Under the pieces are notes generated by a model, which did not search any database, had not been told where the DNA came from, and worked only from the letters and a program-made list of their open reading frames with translations. 35,915 nt of DNA from Candidatus Alistipes intestinigallinarum (GTDB lineage Bacteria; Bacteroidota; Bacteroidia; Bacteroidales; Rikenellaceae). Numbering within the stretch: the first letter of the stretch is position 1; each line of letters begins with the position of its first letter. The DNA lies in NCBI GenBank assembly GCA_019115745.1, contig DXDA01000046.1, positions 1-35,915 of the forward strand, given 5' to 3'. Both the position numbers and the translations under genes were made by a program. Shown here piece after piece: positions 32,792 through 35,915 of the stretch.

Positions 32792-33976
32792 CTATTTCTT
32801 TTTGTTTCCGCCCGGAGGCGTCGGCATGAAGGGACTCCGCTCCGTTGCGGCAGCCTGCGGCGCCTGGCTTGCGGCCGTCAGCCCCACGGCTATCGTGTCG
32901 CCGTCGGCGAGGCCTTCGGTAATCTCCGTCAGGTCGCCGCTCGCTGCGCCCGTCGTGACGAGGCGCGGCTGCAACTCCTGTCCGTGCACGATCCACACCT
33001 CACGCTTGCCGGGCTCGTTCGCGGCCGCCGGGGCTGCCGTGATCTCCAGTTCGCCCAGCAGTTCGGCGTCGGGCACGAAACGCAGCGCCTTGGTCGGGAT
33101 GGCCAGCGCGTGATCCTTCTCCAGCGTGAAGATCGTGATGTTGGCCGTCAGTCCCGGTTTGAGCTTCAGGTCGGGGTTATAGGCCTTGATGACCACCTCG
33201 TAGGTCACGACGCTCGACTCGGTCGTGGCTTCGAGCCGCACCTGCTCGACCGTCCCCTCGAACGTGTCGTCCGGATAGGCGTCCACGGTGAACTCCACAC
33301 GCTGCCCCTCGGCCACCTGCCCGATGTCGGCCTCGTCGACGTCGGCAACGACCTGCATCTGCGTGAGGTCCTGGGCGATGGTGAAGAGCGTCGGGGTCTC
33401 GAAGCTCGCCGCCACGGTCTGACCCTCCTCCACGGCACGGCTGATCACTACGCCGTCGATCGGCGACGTGATGGTCGCGTAGCCCAGGTTGCGCTCGACC
33501 TTCACCATCGCGGCCTGCGCCTGGTCGTAGGCCGCCCGCGACTTCTCGTAAAGATACAGGGCGTCGTCGTACTCCTGGTCGCTGACCAGCTCCTTCTCGT
33601 GGAGCCCTTTGGTCCGCGTGTAGTTCTTGAGCTGGTAGTCGTACTCGGCCTTGCAGCTCGCCAGGTCGGCCTGTGCCGACTCCAGTTCGGCCTGGAGCGT
33701 CACCTTGTCCATCTCGGCGATCAGTTGCCCGGCCTTCACCACGTCGTTATAGTCGACATAGAGTTTGTCGATGATCCCCGAGACCTGCGTACCGACCTCG
33801 ACCTCCGTGACAGGCTCCACGGTGCCGGTAGCCGTCACCGAGTTGCGGATCGTGATGCGGCTCGTCGGAGCCGTCTCCAGCGTGATCCCCGCACCCTTCG
33901 AGGGGCGCAGCAGCAACCACCCTACTCCGACCACCACGACAAGGAGGAGCGGAATCAGGATTTTTTTCCGTTTCAT
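32792..33976 (-). CDS. MacA-like periplasmic adaptor of system D
   Basis: A 394-residue membrane-fusion protein anchored by an N-terminal helix (ILIPLLLVVVVGVGWLLL) with no lipobox. The lipoyl halves are VEVGTQVSGIIDKLYVDYND and ATITSPIDGVVISRAVEEGQ, separated by an alpha hairpin (about 85-150). Beta-barrel (QMQVVADVDEADIGQVAEGQ) and membrane-proximal domains follow, typical of MacA. The C-terminal end is Pro/Gly/Lys-rich. It should link the MacB-like complex to the TolC-like channel. The start lies 15 bases after the channel stop codon. Confidence 0.95.
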   Translation of the reverse strand: MKRKKILIPLLLVVVVGVGWLLLRPSKGAGITLETAPTSRITIRNSVTATGTVEPVTEVEVGTQVSGIIDKLYVDYNDVVKAGQLIAEMDKVTLQAELESAQADLASCKAEYDYQLKNYTRTKGLHEKELVSDQEYDDALYLYEKSRAAYDQAQAAMVKVERNLGYATITSPIDGVVISRAVEEGQTVAASFETPTLFTIAQDLTQMQVVADVDEADIGQVAEGQRVEFTVDAYPDDTFEGTVEQVRLEATTESSVVTYEVVIKAYNPDLKLKPGLTANITIFTLEKDHALAIPTKALRFVPDAELLGELEITAAPAAANEPGKREVWIVHGQELQPRLVTTGAASGDLTEITEGLADGDTIAVGLTAASQAPQAAATERSPFMPTPPGGNKKK

Positions 33977-33991
33977 CGTCTATATCTGTTT

Positions 33992-35443
33992 TTAGTTGAT
34001 CGTTGTCGTGTCGCGCCCCTGGTAGATGTTCAGCAGTTCGATGTTCAGCAGCGCCATGTACTTCGCCTGGAGGACCTCCTGGCGGGCCGACGACCACTCG
34101 TTCTGGGCCGTGATCAGCTCGACGGTGTTCTTCACCCCGAGGTTGAACTGCTCCTGCGTGAGATCGAAACTCTCCCGGGCGTAACGCTCCTTCTCCGTGG
34201 CGGCCCGATACTGCGACTGTGCCGAGACGGCGTCCAGATAGGCCGACTCCACGTCGCGGAGCAGCGTCTTCTGCAAATCCAGCCACGAAAGACGGCTGTT
34301 CTCGGCTTCGAGCCGTGCCTTGTTCACCGCCGTGCGGTTCTTGCGGTTGGAGAAGATCGGAATGCTCAGTGTCAGACCTACGTTCTCGTTGAAGCGGTTC
34401 CAGACCTGGCTCCCGCTTTCGTATCCGCCGTTCGACATGTGGCCCGTGCCGATGCCGGCGGTCAGGGTAACGGAGGGATAGAACCCGGCCTGCGCCTGTC
34501 GAATGCCCAACTCCGCCGATTCAACAGCCAATTCGCCCCGTTTGATCTCGGGCATGGCCTCCAGTGCCGTTGCATAGATTGCGGCTTTGGCGGGAAGGGC
34601 TGACAACACCTCACTCTCTTGGATGACAGGGGCGGCAAGGTTCATCTCCTCCGTGATATCAAGTTCCAGTAACTGCTTGAGTTGCAGCCGGTAGTTGTCG
34701 AGCGACGTGCGGGCTACGGTGACCTGGTAGCGGTCGCTCGCCAGTTGGCTTTCGAGTTGTGCGAAATCGACCCGGCTGATCGATCCCGCTTTCCACAGCT
34801 CCTCGGCACGATCGCGCTGTGCCTGGGAGACTTCGGCCGTATTGGCAGCCACGGTCACGGCTTCGGCAGCGTAGAGCGCCTGCAGGTAGGCCTGTACGAT
34901 GGCGATGCGGATGTCATTCTCCGATTCGGCGACCGAGAGTTCGTCGATGCGGTTCTGCAACTGCTGCTGCTTGACCGTCGTGCGGAGTTTGCCCCCTTCG
35001 TAGAGTGTCAGCCCGGCATCGATGCCGTAGGTTCCGGTGTAGGTGTTGCGGTCGGAGACGTTCGTCGACGGGTAGTTGGTGAATCCCTGCATCGTCGAGG
35101 CAGTCAGCGAAGGAAGCATCGCGGCTTTGGCCTCTTTCGTATCTTCGATTCCCGAGAGGTAGTCGTTGCGGCTCTGGCGCAACTGGATGTTGTTCTCCAG
35201 TGCGTAGCGCAGGCATTCGTCCAGGGTCCAGATTTTCGAGAGAGTCGTGGTATCCCGAGTCGTGTCTCCAATCTCCCGGGGTGTTGGGGCTGTTTCGGCC
35301 TTTGAATCCTCCGGAACTGTCTGCACCTCCCCGGTTGCCGAGGGCTCCCCTGCCGTTTGGAGTTCGGATTGGGTTGCCGTTTGTGCTGCGGCGGTGAGCA
35401 TTCCGAGCAATACGGTGGAATATGTCAGTATGATCCGTTTCAT
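33992..35443 (-). CDS. TolC-like outer-membrane channel of system D
   Basis: A 483-residue outer-membrane efflux protein. The start MKRIILTYSTVLLGMLTAAAQ gives a clean Sec signal peptide and follows a -7 box by 17 bases; the open frame continues 16 codons upstream over that promoter and is rejected as the start. After the signal comes an unusual polar stretch of about 50 residues rich in Thr, Glu and Pro (ATQSELQTAGEPSATGEVQT onwards) before the first OEP domain (WTLDECLRYALENNIQLRQSRNDY). The second domain includes TLTAGIGTGHMSNGG and LTAQNEWSSARQEVLQAKY. It is the first gene of the system D operon, so channel production leads. Confidence 0.93.
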   Translation of the reverse strand: MKRIILTYSTVLLGMLTAAAQTATQSELQTAGEPSATGEVQTVPEDSKAETAPTPREIGDTTRDTTTLSKIWTLDECLRYALENNIQLRQSRNDYLSGIEDTKEAKAAMLPSLTASTMQGFTNYPSTNVSDRNTYTGTYGIDAGLTLYEGGKLRTTVKQQQLQNRIDELSVAESENDIRIAIVQAYLQALYAAEAVTVAANTAEVSQAQRDRAEELWKAGSISRVDFAQLESQLASDRYQVTVARTSLDNYRLQLKQLLELDITEEMNLAAPVIQESEVLSALPAKAAIYATALEAMPEIKRGELAVESAELGIRQAQAGFYPSVTLTAGIGTGHMSNGGYESGSQVWNRFNENVGLTLSIPIFSNRKNRTAVNKARLEAENSRLSWLDLQKTLLRDVESAYLDAVSAQSQYRAATEKERYARESFDLTQEQFNLGVKNTVELITAQNEWSSARQEVLQAKYMALLNIELLNIYQGRDTTTIN

Positions 35444-35460
35444 GGCTCTTTTGTTTGCCG

Positions 35461-35492
35461 CAAAGCTACGGATGTCGTTTCGCGCGTACAAT
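35461..35492 (-). promoter_or_regulatory. Predicted promoter of the system D operon
   Basis: Minus strand TAGCTTTG (35461-35468) fits TAnnTTTG, with ATTG (35489-35492) 20 bases upstream as a partial -33 element. It lies inside the extended open frame of the channel gene, supporting the later start codon at 35443. Confidence 0.65.
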
Positions 35493-35653
35493 TAAAATAG
35501 ACGGATCGGTCGATTTTCTCGACGAAAGGGCTCGGAATATCGATAAGCGTTCGGACGGGAATCTCCGGTTGGAGCGTTTTTAAGTCTTTGGGGATATTGG
35601 CGGGTTTAATTTCGGTCGTGATAGTAAAAAAATTTCAGAATACGCCGGAAAAA

Positions 35654-35684
35654 TTTGGAGATTCAGATTTTTTAGCTACCTTTG
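35654..35684 (+). promoter_or_regulatory. Promoter of the tRNA-Gly gene
   Basis: TTTG (35654-35657) and TACCTTTG (35677-35684) with exactly 19 bases between them, a full match to the Bacteroidetes housekeeping promoter and the same layout as the system C promoter. Confidence 0.85.
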
Positions 35685-35702
35685 CACTCGCAATCAAGCA
35701 AT

Positions 35703-35778
35703 GCGGAAATAGCTCAGTTGGTAGAGCGCAACCTTGCCAAGGTTGAGGTCGCGGGTCCGAGTCCCGTTTTCCGCTCCA
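35703..35778 (+). tRNA. tRNA-Gly (GCC)
   Basis: A 76-base cloverleaf. The acceptor stem is GCGGAAA paired with TTTCCGC, the D-arm contains AGCTCAGTTGGTAGAGC, the anticodon arm AACCTTGCCAAGGTT carries GCC in the loop, and the T-arm is GCGGG-TCCGAGT-CCCGT with a G-T end pair. Discriminator base T and an encoded CCA end follow. It reads Gly codons GGC and GGT. It stands alone, with promoter and terminator close by. Confidence 0.97.
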
Positions 35779-35811
35779 GAGGGGGGGCAGAAAGAAACCC
35801 CGATAGAAAGC

Positions 35812-35848
35812 AAAAAGCCTTGTATATCAGCGATATGCAAGGCTTTTT
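35812..35848 (+). terminator. Terminator after the tRNA-Gly gene
   Basis: An 11-bp stem AAAAAGCCTTG (35812-35822) with CAAGGCTTTTT (35838-35848); the loop can pair further through ATAT. The A and T ends allow action on either strand. The last 67 bases beyond it hold no gene I can support; a leftward frame ending in TGA at 35893-35895 could be the 3' end of a gene outside the window, but six codons are too few to judge. Confidence 0.85.
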
Positions 35849-35915
35849 CTTTTATTCTTCCACTCCTGTTGACGCAAAAGGCAGCAAGTATTTCAGGCCT
35901 TAATCGTGACCTTTT

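Overview
The window looks like chromosomal DNA from a GC-rich member of the Bacteroidales, most likely Alistipes or a close relative. The reasons are: most promoters I can see match the Bacteroidetes form TTTG-N19-TAnnTTTG; start codons are preceded by A-rich DNA rather than strong Shine-Dalgarno sites; the proteins belong to typical Bacteroidetes families (short Crp-like regulators, LytTR two-component pairs, lipoproteins with acidic residues after the lipid cysteine); and G+C is high by eye. The genus is an inference from style, not a database match.

The dominant theme is export. Four complete trans-envelope pumps, each with its own outer-membrane channel and periplasmic adaptor, lie in one 35 kb stretch, together with a MATE exporter. 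System A (285-6644, minus) is adaptor - RND pump - outer-membrane lipoprotein channel - TetR, with a divergent AraC regulator at 6804-7655. System B (15733-21522, minus) is adaptor - RND pump - channel. System C (21926-28740, plus) is TetR - TolC-like channel - HlyD-like adaptor - two ABC ATPases - two ABC-2 permeases, with most junctions overlapping by ATGA; it is a split version of the YbhGFSR arrangement. System D (30820-35443, minus) is TolC-like channel - MacA-like adaptor - MacB-like ATPase - MacB-like permease, followed by a LytS/LytTR-type sensor-regulator pair (28753-30590).

Between A and B lies a metabolic segment on the plus strand: a D-lactate dehydrogenase-like 2-hydroxyacid dehydrogenase (8071-9081); a membrane ferredoxin that fuses NapH-like and NapG-like halves (9457-11046), paired with a Tat-exported iron-sulfur aldo/keto reductase (11061-12443); the MATE exporter (12664-14013); a Crp/Fnr-type regulator (14131-14706); and a probably surface-exposed lipoprotein (15029-15649). 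A tRNA-Gly(GCC) gene with its own promoter and terminator sits near the right edge (35703-35778).

The features not explained by standard annotation are: two small arrays of about 63-72 bp repeats (7654-7866 and 30622-30823) that share body sequence and are punctuated by hairpins whose stems covary, each array starting exactly on the stop codon of a gene; a perfect 16-bp palindrome over the predicted transcription start of the system C TetR operon; and a set of motif losses in the two system C ATPases that all fall in one composite ATP site. I see no insertion sequence, CRISPR array, phage gene or integrase.
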